A stretch of 16,946 nucleotides of DNA. Origin: Helicobacteraceae bacterium (GTDB lineage: Bacteria > Campylobacterota > Campylobacteria > Campylobacterales > SZUA-545). The notes below the pieces were generated by a model. It made no database searches, had not been told where the DNA came from, and was given only the letters and a program-made list of their open reading frames with translations. Of this stretch, positions 1 through 6,531 are shown piece after piece (position 1 is the stretch's first letter; every line of letters starts with the position of its first letter). The stretch is from NCBI GenBank assembly GCA_003250175.1, contig QKHD01000392.1:1-16946 (forward strand), read 5' to 3'. Both the position numbers and the translations under genes were made by a program.

Positions 1-1
1 T

Positions 2-478
2 TTCCTCTCCACCCCGATGCAGATAGCGCGTAATACGGCGCTGATTGCCACCGGACGGATTCCGGAGCCCCGTTTTGCCAGCCGGATCGGGAATCAGCGG
101 ATTTTACCCAAGATTGACGAAAACGTCATGACCCCCAGCGACAAAAAACACATCGACGGCATCCGTCAGGCGATGCTCGATGTCAGCAACACCCCCTATG
201 GGACGGCCTCACGCTACATTCAGCTGCCCATGTTGATCGCAGCGAAAACGGGTACGGCACAGGTTGTCGGGATTTCCCAGGAAGAAAAGGCGCGTATCAA
301 GGAATCGGAACTGGAATATTACAAGCGTTCCCACGCCTGGCTGACCAGCTACGCCCCGGCGGTTAACCCGCGCTATGTGGTGGCGGTTCTGGTCGAACAC
401 GGGGGTCACGGGGGCTCCGCAGCGGGCCCTATCGCGACGGAGATTTATATGAAACTGGCGGAGTTGGGATATTTATAG
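2..478 (+). CDS. mrdA: Penicillin-binding protein 2 (peptidoglycan D,D-transpeptidase MrdA), 3' part only
   Basis: C-terminal part of the transpeptidase domain of PBP2, the class B enzyme that cross-links peptidoglycan for lateral wall growth in the periplasm. The frame is open from base 2, so the gene begins before the window. Visible are the segment STPMQIARNTALIATGRIP, typical of PBP2 just before the third active-site motif, and the KTGT box (bases 245-256; AAKTGTAQVVG), which lines the penicillin-binding site. The SxxK and SxN motifs lie outside the window. The protein ends with a family-typical HAWLTSYAP...VVAVLVEHG...GSAAGPIA segment. Its TAG stop overlaps the stop of the convergent antiporter gene by 6 bp. 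The PBP2 assignment over FtsI rests on the region around KTGT and is good but not absolute. Confidence 0.93.
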   Translation, partial: FLSTPMQIARNTALIATGRIPEPRFASRIGNQRILPKIDENVMTPSDKKHIDGIRQAMLDVSNTPYGTASRYIQLPMLIAAKTGTAQVVGISQEEKARIKESELEYYKRSHAWLTSYAPAVNPRYVVAVLVEHGGHGGSAAGPIATEIYMKLAELGYL

Positions 479-1405
479 GGCGCTGATGGCGTTTACGACT
501 ACCAGAGCGGCAAAGCTGAGAAAGATGACACCGGTGGATCGGCTGTAGAGACGGTTTGCCAAAACGAAGATAAAGACCATGGAGATCACCATCACGGCTA
601 CGATGTCGAAGAGGGATCGTTCCATGTTGAGCACGATCGGGTTGGCGATGGTCGCACTGCCCAGAACCATGGAGAAGTTGGCGACGTTGGAGCCGATGAT
701 GTTGCCGATGCTCATTTCCGCATTGCCTTTCATAGCCGCTTTGACGCTGACCACAAGCTCCGGAAGGCTCGTACCGAAGGCCAGCAGCAGCAGGCCGATG
801 AGCCATTCGCTGACCCCGAAACTGCGTGCGATTGCCGCGGCGCTGTCGACGGTCAGATCCGCCCCTTCGATCACCAGAATAAAACCGACCGCCAGCAGGG
901 CGATACTTTTATACCAGTTGAATTTTCCCGTTTTTGCCTCTTCGTCAATCTCCCCTTCGACCCCGTCGCCGTCCTGGGCGAGGAAGATCAGGTAGGCCAC
1001 CATCAAAAAGAGGAAGATGACCCCTTCGAGGCGGGTGATGACCCCGTCAAAGACGGTTAGGGCAAAGAGGGCGATGGGGATAAAAATCCAGGCGCTGTCC
1101 AGGTTAAAGAGGTCACGGGTCGGCTTGAGGCTCTTGGAGAGCATAAAGACCAGACCCAGAACCAGGGCGATATTGAGCATGACGCTGCCCAGTACGTTGG
1201 AGGCGGCGATATCGCTCTTGCCCGCGATACTTGCCTGAAGACTGGCGGCCAGCTCCGGAAGGCTGGTTCCGAACGCGATCAGGCTGGCCCCGATCACGAA
1301 GGAGGAGATATTAAAGTGCAGCGCGATGCGTTCTGACTCTTTGATGACCAGTTCGGCCCCATAGATCAGTACGGCAACGGCGACGACGAAGAGAAGAAAA
1401 TCCAT
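473..1405 (-). CDS. Calcium/sodium antiporter (CaCA family, YrbG-like)
   Basis: Inner-membrane cation/Ca2+ exchanger of about 310 residues, the usual size for bacterial YrbG-type members. The two inverted alpha-repeats that form the ion site are clear: GTSLPEL at residues 46-52 with ASNVLGSVMLN after it, and GTSLPEL at 211-217 with GNIIGSN at 234-240. Hydrophobic helices run throughout, with an acidic central loop near residues 145-160 separating the halves. I chose the ATG at 1405 over one 13 codons upstream, because AAGGGG precedes it at suitable spacing and the protein then opens directly with a membrane helix. It follows ybeY by 48 bp, and a TATAAT box lies in that gap, so it may have its own promoter. 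The transported ion is inferred from the family. Confidence 0.9.
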   Translation of the reverse strand: MDFLLFVVAVAVLIYGAELVIKESERIALHFNISSFVIGASLIAFGTSLPELAASLQASIAGKSDIAASNVLGSVMLNIALVLGLVFMLSKSLKPTRDLFNLDSAWIFIPIALFALTVFDGVITRLEGVIFLFLMVAYLIFLAQDGDGVEGEIDEEAKTGKFNWYKSIALLAVGFILVIEGADLTVDSAAAIARSFGVSEWLIGLLLLAFGTSLPELVVSVKAAMKGNAEMSIGNIIGSNVANFSMVLGSATIANPIVLNMERSLFDIVAVMVISMVFIFVLANRLYSRSTGVIFLSFAALVVVNAISAL

Positions 1406-1432
1406 AAAACGCCCCTTGAAAAAAATTGCGCC

Positions 1433-1438
1433 ATTATA
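1433..1438 (-). promoter_or_regulatory. Candidate -10 box (TATAAT) for the antiporter gene
   Basis: On the minus strand the hexamer TATAAT lies 27 bp upstream of the antiporter ATG, in the gap after ybeY. No good -35 hexamer is visible at 16-18 bp. That is usual for Campylobacterota sigma-70 promoters, which rely mostly on the -10 box. It would allow expression independent of the TonB-like/ybeY pair. Confidence 0.4.
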
Positions 1439-1453
1439 ACGCATCCAGTTGAA

Positions 1454-1888
1454 TCAGAGAGTCTCGGAGCGGACGATCAGACTTTCGGGGAGGTTAAAGC
1501 GTTTAACCAGAGCTTCCTCTTCGGTGCGCATTTCGCCTTCGTCGGTTTCGTGATCAAACCCGCGCAGGTGGAGCATGCCATGAATAAAGAGGAGTTTAAT
1601 CTCGTCATGCAGGGTGTGGCCCAGTTCGTCTGCCGCCTGAGCGGCGGTGTCGAGGGAGATGATGACGGTTCCCAAAGGTGCGATGCCGCCGGGCATCTCC
1701 AGGGGAAAACTCAGCACATCGGTGGGTTTGTCCATATTGCGGGTGGTGCGGTTGATCTCCTGCATCTGTTCGTCGTCGACGAAGATGAGTTCCAGTTCAC
1801 CCCCGCCGCTTTCGCTGAGGATAATCCCCAACTCGCCCAGGACGGTTTCGGCTTCGGTGTTTTCGGTTTCGTTGAGAAAATCGATCAT
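1454..1888 (-). CDS. ybeY: Endoribonuclease YbeY, rRNA maturation factor
   Basis: Zinc-dependent single-strand endoribonuclease needed for 16S rRNA 3'-end maturation and late 70S quality control in the cytoplasm. From the ATG at 1888 it has 144 residues, a normal length. The signature H-G-x-L-H-L-x-G-x-D-H is intact (HGMLHLRGFDH, residues 103-113, three zinc-binding His), and the conserved TDVLSFP stands at 56-62. A TTG at 1906 in the same frame would add six residues. I prefer the ATG because AAGG lies about 10 bases before it, at the stop of the upstream TonB-like gene, and because MIDF is a typical YbeY opening. It starts 7 bp after that TAA, so the two genes are probably translationally coupled. 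Confidence 0.93.
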   Translation of the reverse strand: MIDFLNETENTEAETVLGELGIILSESGGGELELIFVDDEQMQEINRTTRNMDKPTDVLSFPLEMPGGIAPLGTVIISLDTAAQAADELGHTLHDEIKLLFIHGMLHLRGFDHETDEGEMRTEEEALVKRFNLPESLIVRSETL

Positions 1889-1895
1889 GGTGTGG

Positions 1896-2633
1896 TTACC
1901 TTGCAAATTGATTGATGTATTTTACCAGCAAACGGATTGGGGTGACGACCTTGGGGTGGGGGTACTCTTTGTAGGCGACCTCCACGGTTTCGACGGCGTT
2001 GTCGTCCAGAAGAGTGTATCCGGAGCTTTGGAGCAGTTTGATGTCGGAGATATCGCCGTTGGGGTAGAGGTCGAAGGCGAGAATCGTTTCGCCCTGCATC
2101 CCCAGATCGCCGCCCAGGGTGGGGAATTCCAGATACTGCTGGGTGACGTAGCCGATGCGGTTGAGGTTGTCTTCCAGGTACTCCAGGGCCTCCGGAGCCA
2201 GTTCGTCCACGGTGTTACCGTAGAGCTCCTTGAGCTGCGGATTGACCCCTTTTTGCACCTTCTTGGGCTGAAAGAGGGCGTTGATCTGGGAAAACGAGGG
2301 CATGGGTGGAACCGGGGCAAGGGGCTGCATCACCGACAGATTGGCATCGGTCGGTTTGTTTTGGCGCTTGGGGTCAAGATAGCCCGGCTCCTCATCCGGT
2401 TGGTTTTTTTGGGCATTTTTTGATACTTTGTCATGGGCCGATTGCTGCGAAGCGGTTGTTGGCTGCACAGGCCGGGACGGCGGCATCTCGAACATGGAGA
2501 GTTTCATGGGGGTGTGTTCCGGCTTATCCACAGGGCGTGGCAGGGCCATCCGGACCAGTACGGCGCCCACTAGCAGATAAAACAGAACAGTCAGGAACGA
2601 TGCTTTGAGCCAGTTGCGCCAGGTCGATTTCAT
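1896..2633 (-). CDS. TonB-like energy transducer protein
   Basis: A 245-residue protein with TonB architecture: a short basic N-terminus, one membrane helix (about residues 11-31), a proline-rich and polar periplasmic linker (about 32-125), and a C-terminal region (about 160-245) with the TonB-domain pattern, namely NGDISDIKLLQSSG, a buried DDNAVETV helix, and a final strand rich in basic and hydrophobic residues. TonB proteins pass energy from an ExbB/ExbD proton channel to outer-membrane transporters. Neither ExbBD nor a TonB-dependent receptor is present here, so the receptor served is unknown. It could instead be a TonB-domain protein used in cell-envelope work. The ATG at 2633 has no convincing ribosome-binding site, while TACAAT lies only six bases upstream. 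It is followed closely by ybeY. Confidence 0.75.
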   Translation of the reverse strand: MKSTWRNWLKASFLTVLFYLLVGAVLVRMALPRPVDKPEHTPMKLSMFEMPPSRPVQPTTASQQSAHDKVSKNAQKNQPDEEPGYLDPKRQNKPTDANLSVMQPLAPVPPMPSFSQINALFQPKKVQKGVNPQLKELYGNTVDELAPEALEYLEDNLNRIGYVTQQYLEFPTLGGDLGMQGETILAFDLYPNGDISDIKLLQSSGYTLLDDNAVETVEVAYKEYPHPKVVTPIRLLVKYINQFAR

Positions 2634-2678
2634 GGCTCGATTGTAGCATGTTATGTTAAATGAAAGGGATGAAAGAAA

Positions 2679-3425
2679 ATGAAAAAACTAGTGATAGCGC
2701 TGCTGCTGTGCCAAATGGGGCTGCAGGCGATTGTATCGGTCTCTCCGGTGGAACCCAACGAAGGCGAGGGATTTAGCGGAGAGATTGACGGAGCCTCCAA
2801 GGAGACGTCGGGCAACACCAACCGAAAAGAGTACAGCGGCGGGGCCAAGCTGCAGTACGACTATACGGACCGGGTCGATTATATTCTCTCCAACTTCCTC
2901 TATGCCAAGGAGGATGACCAAAAGGTGGAAGATAAGAGTTTTGTCCACCTGCGCCACCTGGAATCGATCACGTCGGAGTGGGTAGGGGAGCTCTACCTGC
3001 AGAGCGAGCAGAACGAATTTCTGAGCCTTACCCTTCGCAACCTGGCCGGTGCAGGGCTACGCTACCGCCTTTATAAGGGGAAAAGTGCACGTTTTTACAT
3101 TGGTGCCGGAGCCTATGGGTCCGAGGAGATCTACGAGGCGGATACGGGGGATGAAGTGCGCGAATACATGAACCGGGCCAACCTCTACCTCTCCTATATC
3201 CAGAAGATCGATAAAAGCTTTGAGGCGACGGTGACTTTTTACTACCAGCCGGCTCTCGAAGATACCGAAGATTATTATCTGCTGGCCAACGGAGCGGTCA
3301 AGCTCTTTTTTACGGAGAAGCTGCACGCCAAACTCTCCGCCGGACTGCGGGATGATACCCGACCCTTCGAGGCGAACAAAAAGAGCGACGCCTACTACAC
3401 CCTAGGCTTCGGTTACGCCTTCTAA
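2679..3425 (+). CDS. DUF481-like outer-membrane protein
   Basis: A 248-residue exported protein. Residues 1-17 form a signal peptide (MKKLVIALLLCQMGLQA), after which the mature part begins. The rest has alternating short amphipathic strands with many Tyr and Phe (LSNFLYAKED, FYIGAGAYGSEE, NLYLSYIQKI, YYTLGFGYAF) and ends in phenylalanine, as expected for a beta-barrel recognised by the BAM machinery. The NTNRKEYSGGAKLQYDY segment followed by repeated strand/turn units resembles the DUF481 family, whose biochemical role is unknown. AAAGGG ten bases upstream supports the ATG at 2679. It is transcribed alone, divergent from the TonB-like gene, and its last 24 bp overlap the convergent hydrolase gene. 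The family call is from pattern recognition, so moderate. Confidence 0.65.
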   Translation: MKKLVIALLLCQMGLQAIVSVSPVEPNEGEGFSGEIDGASKETSGNTNRKEYSGGAKLQYDYTDRVDYILSNFLYAKEDDQKVEDKSFVHLRHLESITSEWVGELYLQSEQNEFLSLTLRNLAGAGLRYRLYKGKSARFYIGAGAYGSEEIYEADTGDEVREYMNRANLYLSYIQKIDKSFEATVTFYYQPALEDTEDYYLLANGAVKLFFTEKLHAKLSAGLRDDTRPFEANKKSDAYYTLGFGYAF

Positions 3426-4127
3426 GATGTGTTCGGCAATTTCACGACCATGCTGTAAAAAGAAGAAGTGATCTCCGGAGAGGGGATAGAACCGGGCCTG
3501 GGAAATGAGCTCGGCTATTTTTCGGCCGCAGGCTAATGGGGTGGCCGTGTCGGCCTCGCCCCAGAAGAGGGTGGCCTTGCCCTTAAAGGCAGCAAAGGTA
3601 TCGGTAAAATCCTCGTTAACCACCCGCTTGAGGGTTTCGTACATATTCTTGGGCATGCCCTGTACGTCCTTGGTGGCAAAGAGACGGTAAAAACGCCCCA
3701 GCCCCAGATGTTTGAAGAGTTTAAAAACCACGATCTTGCTCTTAACCTTGAAGGGTTTGGGGGGAACGATACCGGCGCTGCTGACGAGCACCAGGTGCTC
3801 CGGATTCAAAAGTGTGGCGATTTTCCCGCCAAAGGAGTGACCGACGATGATCGTCGGTTTAAACCCGACAGCGTCTAAAAAGAGGGCCATGATGGCGGCG
3901 TAGTCGTTGCTGTCCAGAACGCTGTCCGAAGGACTGGCTCCAAAGCCCGGCATATCGACATAGAGCTGGGCTGTCTTCAAGAAGGGGGTTTCGAAGGCCT
4001 GTCGCATAATGGCGCGGTTGCTTCCCCACCCATGCAGAAAGAGTACGGCAGGCACGCCCTTGGGGTTGATCAGATCGTAGGCGACGGCGTAATCCGTGCC
4101 CTTGTAGTGAACGGTTCGTTGGGCCAT
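3402..4127 (-). CDS. Alpha/beta-fold hydrolase
   Basis: A cytoplasmic 241-residue serine hydrolase of the alpha/beta superfamily; no signal peptide. The oxyanion strand-loop is HGWG (residues 32-35). The nucleophile elbow is GHSFGG with Ser98. The likely acid is Asp193 in GEADTATP, and the catalytic base is His220 in SGDHFFFLQ. All three catalytic residues are present, so it should be active, but the substrate cannot be read from the sequence; esterase, lipase and C-C hydrolase activities are all possible. Its ATG directly follows the stop of the dihydroorotase-like gene (TAGATG), which indicates translational coupling as the last gene of a run. A GGAG within the end of the upstream gene may serve as its ribosome-binding site. 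Confidence 0.88.
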   Translation of the reverse strand: MAQRTVHYKGTDYAVAYDLINPKGVPAVLFLHGWGSNRAIMRQAFETPFLKTAQLYVDMPGFGASPSDSVLDSNDYAAIMALFLDAVGFKPTIIVGHSFGGKIATLLNPEHLVLVSSAGIVPPKPFKVKSKIVVFKLFKHLGLGRFYRLFATKDVQGMPKNMYETLKRVVNEDFTDTFAAFKGKATLFWGEADTATPLACGRKIAELISQARFYPLSGDHFFFLQHGREIAEHILEGVTEA

Positions 4128-5351
4128 CTACAGCAGAGGCTCCCCGTTGACGATTGTCTGGCTGACACAACCCTGAAGGGTCGTGCCCCGGAAGGGGGAG
4201 TTGATGCTCTCATCGACCGGAGTGGAACCCTCCGGATCAAAGATGACCATATCGGCCCGTCGCCCTATGGCGATGCGTCCTGCCTGTTTATCCCCAATAA
4301 GCTCAGCGGGGGTGGTGCTGCACGCTTTGATCACCTCCGGAAGGCTGAGAATACCCGGCTTGATCAGATGGGTATAGAGCAGGGGAAGAAAGTAGCCCGC
4401 GTGACGGGTGCCGTCGGTGGCCAGGTCAAAGGGCATATCTTTGCTGTTGAGGCTTTTGGCCGTATGGTGGGTGGCGATGACCTCGATCACCCCTTCTTTG
4501 ACCGCAGCAACGAGGGCCGCTTTGGTCCGGCTGTTTTCCAGGGGCGGGGAGACCTTGGCAAAGGTGTTAAACCCGTCGCATGCCGTGTCGTCGAGGATGA
4601 GGTGATCGATACCCACTTCGGCATGAATCAGCGGTGTGCTTTGGCGGATGCTCCGGATCAGCTCGATACTCTCTTGGGTGCTGATCTCCTGGAGGAGGGT
4701 TTCAGCTTTAAGGTAACGGGCCATTTCACATACCTTGGCCACTTCGGTGCTTTGGGCCAGTGGAAGTACGGTGGGCAGCCCCATGCGGGAAGCGGTTTCA
4801 CCCTCGGCCATGACGCCGCCGGCTTCCAGCTCGCGGTTGCGGCAGGAGACAAAGAGCATCTTCTGCTGCATCCAGGCGTATTCAAAGGTTCGGCGCAAAA
4901 TATTGGCGTTGATGTCCGAATAGGTGTGGCAGCCCAGGGCGCCGTTGTGGTAGAGGGTGGCCTGCTCGGAGAGGGCTTCGCCCTTGCCGTCCAGGGTGGC
5001 ACTGGCGAGAATGGAGAGGCGCGCCCCCTTTTGACCGTGGAGCCTCGCATGAAGGTACTCCATGGTGATCTCTTTGTCCACGACCGGATCGGTATAAGGC
5101 TTGGCCACGATGTGGGTGATCCCGCCCTTGGCCGCATCCATAATCGCCCGACCCAGGCTTTCGACGGAACGGTTGCCGGGATCCTGGAGGTTGAAGTTCA
5201 GATCGACCAGCCCGGGAAGCACCCAGCACCCCTTGGCATCCAGGGCTCCGGAATCCGGAGCGTTGTCGCCGATAGCGGTGATGATACCGTCATCGATCAG
5301 GATGCTAACAAGGGTGTCGTGTTCCGGAAGGCGGGCGTTGATGATCCGCAT
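4128..5351 (-). CDS. pyrC: Dihydroorotase-like protein, predicted non-catalytic (PyrC'/PyrX type)
   Basis: A 407-residue amidohydrolase-fold protein of the class I dihydroorotase family (pyrimidine synthesis). The overall pattern is kept: LPGLVDL at 45-51, KVSPPLE at 266-272, and the C-terminal composite strand with RRADMVIFDP. The metal and catalytic residues are not. The HxH pair is replaced by Asn52-Phe-Asn54, the usual HAED region reads CRNRE (170-174), the later metal His region reads LLQEIST, and the catalytic Asp of ATDHAPH is His295 in ATHHTAK. By analogy with pseudomonad PyrC'/PyrX, such proteins hold aspartate transcarbamoylase together and do not hydrolyse dihydroorotate; that role is inference here. 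GGAG eight bases upstream, overlapping the dgkA stop, supports the start. A true pyrC is expected elsewhere in the genome. Confidence 0.85.
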   Translation of the reverse strand: MRIINARLPEHDTLVSILIDDGIITAIGDNAPDSGALDAKGCWVLPGLVDLNFNLQDPGNRSVESLGRAIMDAAKGGITHIVAKPYTDPVVDKEITMEYLHARLHGQKGARLSILASATLDGKGEALSEQATLYHNGALGCHTYSDINANILRRTFEYAWMQQKMLFVSCRNRELEAGGVMAEGETASRMGLPTVLPLAQSTEVAKVCEMARYLKAETLLQEISTQESIELIRSIRQSTPLIHAEVGIDHLILDDTACDGFNTFAKVSPPLENSRTKAALVAAVKEGVIEVIATHHTAKSLNSKDMPFDLATDGTRHAGYFLPLLYTHLIKPGILSLPEVIKACSTTPAELIGDKQAGRIAIGRRADMVIFDPEGSTPVDESINSPFRGTTLQGCVSQTIVNGEPLL

Positions 5352-5360
5352 AGAGTCTCC

Positions 5361-5720
5361 TTAGGCGTAGAGGTGGATAAAGACGATCAGCCAGATAAAG
5401 CCCGTGATAGTAAAGGCAACCAAAACAGCAGCGCTGGCGGCATCCTTGGCGTGTTTGGCCAGTTCGTGATAATCCCCCGTGACCAGGTCGACGGAGCGTT
5501 CTACGGCGCTGTTGAGCAGCTCGGCTAGGATGGGCAGAAGCAGGGAGGCAAACAGGATCAGTTTGTAAATCAGCCCCAGGGGGGCGAAGATGAGGCCGAT
5601 CCCGACGATGCACAGGAGGTAAACCTCCAGGCGCATGGGGGTCTCATTGGCCGTGACTTCACGCAGGCCGTTGAGGGAGTTTTTGAAGTTTCGTAAGAGG
5701 CTGAAGTTCTCGCTTTTCAT
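5361..5720 (-). CDS. dgkA: Diacylglycerol kinase DgkA
   Basis: Small integral membrane kinase (119 residues, normal for prokaryotic DgkA) that phosphorylates diacylglycerol or, in many bacteria, undecaprenol, feeding lipid recycling at the inner membrane. The family signature is present: ELLNSAVERSVDL (residues 67-79), holding the Glu/Asn of the active site (Glu67, Asn70, Glu74), then YHELAKHAKDAASAAV (84-99). Three hydrophobic segments lie at about 32-48, 50-66 and 96-116. AGGTAGATA before the ATG is a plausible ribosome-binding site. The gene begins 7 bp after ccdA and ends 9 bp before the dihydroorotase-like gene, so it is part of one transcription unit. Confidence 0.93.
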   Translation of the reverse strand: MKSENFSLLRNFKNSLNGLREVTANETPMRLEVYLLCIVGIGLIFAPLGLIYKLILFASLLLPILAELLNSAVERSVDLVTGDYHELAKHAKDAASAAVLVAFTITGFIWLIVFIHLYA

Positions 5721-5727
5721 TATCTAC

Positions 5728-6447
5728 CTAAATAAAGAGTGCTGTCAGTTTTCCCATACCGCCGCTGGCGATGGTAATACCGATGATGACCAGAAGCCCT
5801 CCGGCAACGATCTCGATGATCCGGAAGTACTGTTTGATCTTAGTGAAAAATCCGATGGCTTTGGCTGTAAAGAGCGCCGCCAGGAAGAAGGGAATGGCCA
5901 GACCGAAGCTGTAGGTGACCATCAGGGCCAGGCCGCTTCCCGCACCCTGGGCCGCCATGGAGACGATGGCCGCAAAGATGGGGCCGATGCAGGGTGTCCA
6001 CCCCAGGGCAAAGCTGACCCCCAGGATAAAGGGGGCGAAAAGCCCTTTGGTGGAACCAAACTGGGACTGTTTGCTCAGGTTGAGAATCCGGAGGTTGAGA
6101 ACCCCCATGGTCTGCAGACCGAAGATAATGATAATCCCACCGGCAACCCAGGTGACCCATGGGTAGTTAAAAAAGTCCTTGACCAGTTCGGCCATGGAGG
6201 CACCCAGAAGGATAAAAATCAGGCTGAAGCCCAGGATAAACATCAGAGAGGCAAAGATAATCCGCAGATGCTGTTCGCGGGTAAGAACCTGGTCGTTTTG
6301 GAGCTCCTTGACGGAGATACCGGAAATGTATGAGAGATATGCAGGTATGAGAGGCAGGACGCAGGGGCTGACAAAGGTCAGAACGCCGGCGAGCAGACTA
6401 ACGAGAAACGGGGCGGAATCAAATAGATTTAAGAGCGTTTCTTCCAT
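5728..6447 (-). CDS. ccdA: Cytochrome c biogenesis protein CcdA
   Basis: Inner-membrane thiol-disulfide transporter that carries electrons from cytoplasmic thioredoxin to periplasmic reductases used in cytochrome c maturation. The 239-residue length and six or so hydrophobic helices fit the family. Both redox cysteines are present: Cys29 in FVSPCVLPLIPAYLSYISG and Cys153 in GWTPCIGP. A strong ribosome-binding site (AAAGGAG) precedes the ATG at 6447. It leads the tight group ccdA-dgkA-pyrC-like-hydrolase and lies downstream of ccoG, separated by an 84-bp gap with a terminator-like hairpin and a candidate promoter. No TlpA/ResA-type thioredoxin partner is encoded here. Confidence 0.94.
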   Translation of the reverse strand: MEETLLNLFDSAPFLVSLLAGVLTFVSPCVLPLIPAYLSYISGISVKELQNDQVLTREQHLRIIFASLMFILGFSLIFILLGASMAELVKDFFNYPWVTWVAGGIIIIFGLQTMGVLNLRILNLSKQSQFGSTKGLFAPFILGVSFALGWTPCIGPIFAAIVSMAAQGAGSGLALMVTYSFGLAIPFFLAALFTAKAIGFFTKIKQYFRIIEIVAGGLLVIIGITIASGGMGKLTALFI

Positions 6448-6472
6448 GATAATACTCCTTTAAAGTGACATA

Positions 6473-6478
6473 AGTATA
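6473..6478 (-). promoter_or_regulatory. Candidate -10 box (TATACT) upstream of ccdA
   Basis: Minus-strand TATACT lies 25 bp before the ccdA ATG and just downstream of the hairpin that follows ccoG. No clear -35 is visible. It would drive ccdA and the three following genes separately from ccoG. Confidence 0.35.
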
Positions 6479-6502
6479 TCAGGAGTTTGCTGTAGTGGAA
6501 AG

Positions 6503-6523
6503 GGCCCGCAGGGGATGCGGGCC
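6503..6523 (-). terminator. Terminator-like hairpin after ccoG
   Basis: A perfect 8-bp inverted repeat, GGCCCGCA (6503-6510) and TGCGGGCC (6516-6523), encloses a 5-base loop. It lies 9 bp past the ccoG stop. On the minus strand the stem is followed by CTTTCC, a weak T-tract, so it may terminate only partly and let some transcripts read on into ccdA. Confidence 0.6.
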
Positions 6524-6531
6524 GAAATGTG

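Noticed and set aside
3405..3424. Possible hairpin at the end of the DUF481-like gene
   Set aside because: The stem is only three to four pairs and no T-tract follows on either strand.
4032..5528. Long plus-strand open frame (498 codons)
   Set aside because: It lies antisense to the dihydroorotase-like and dgkA genes, has no recognisable domain, and is explained by the codon bias of the genes opposite.
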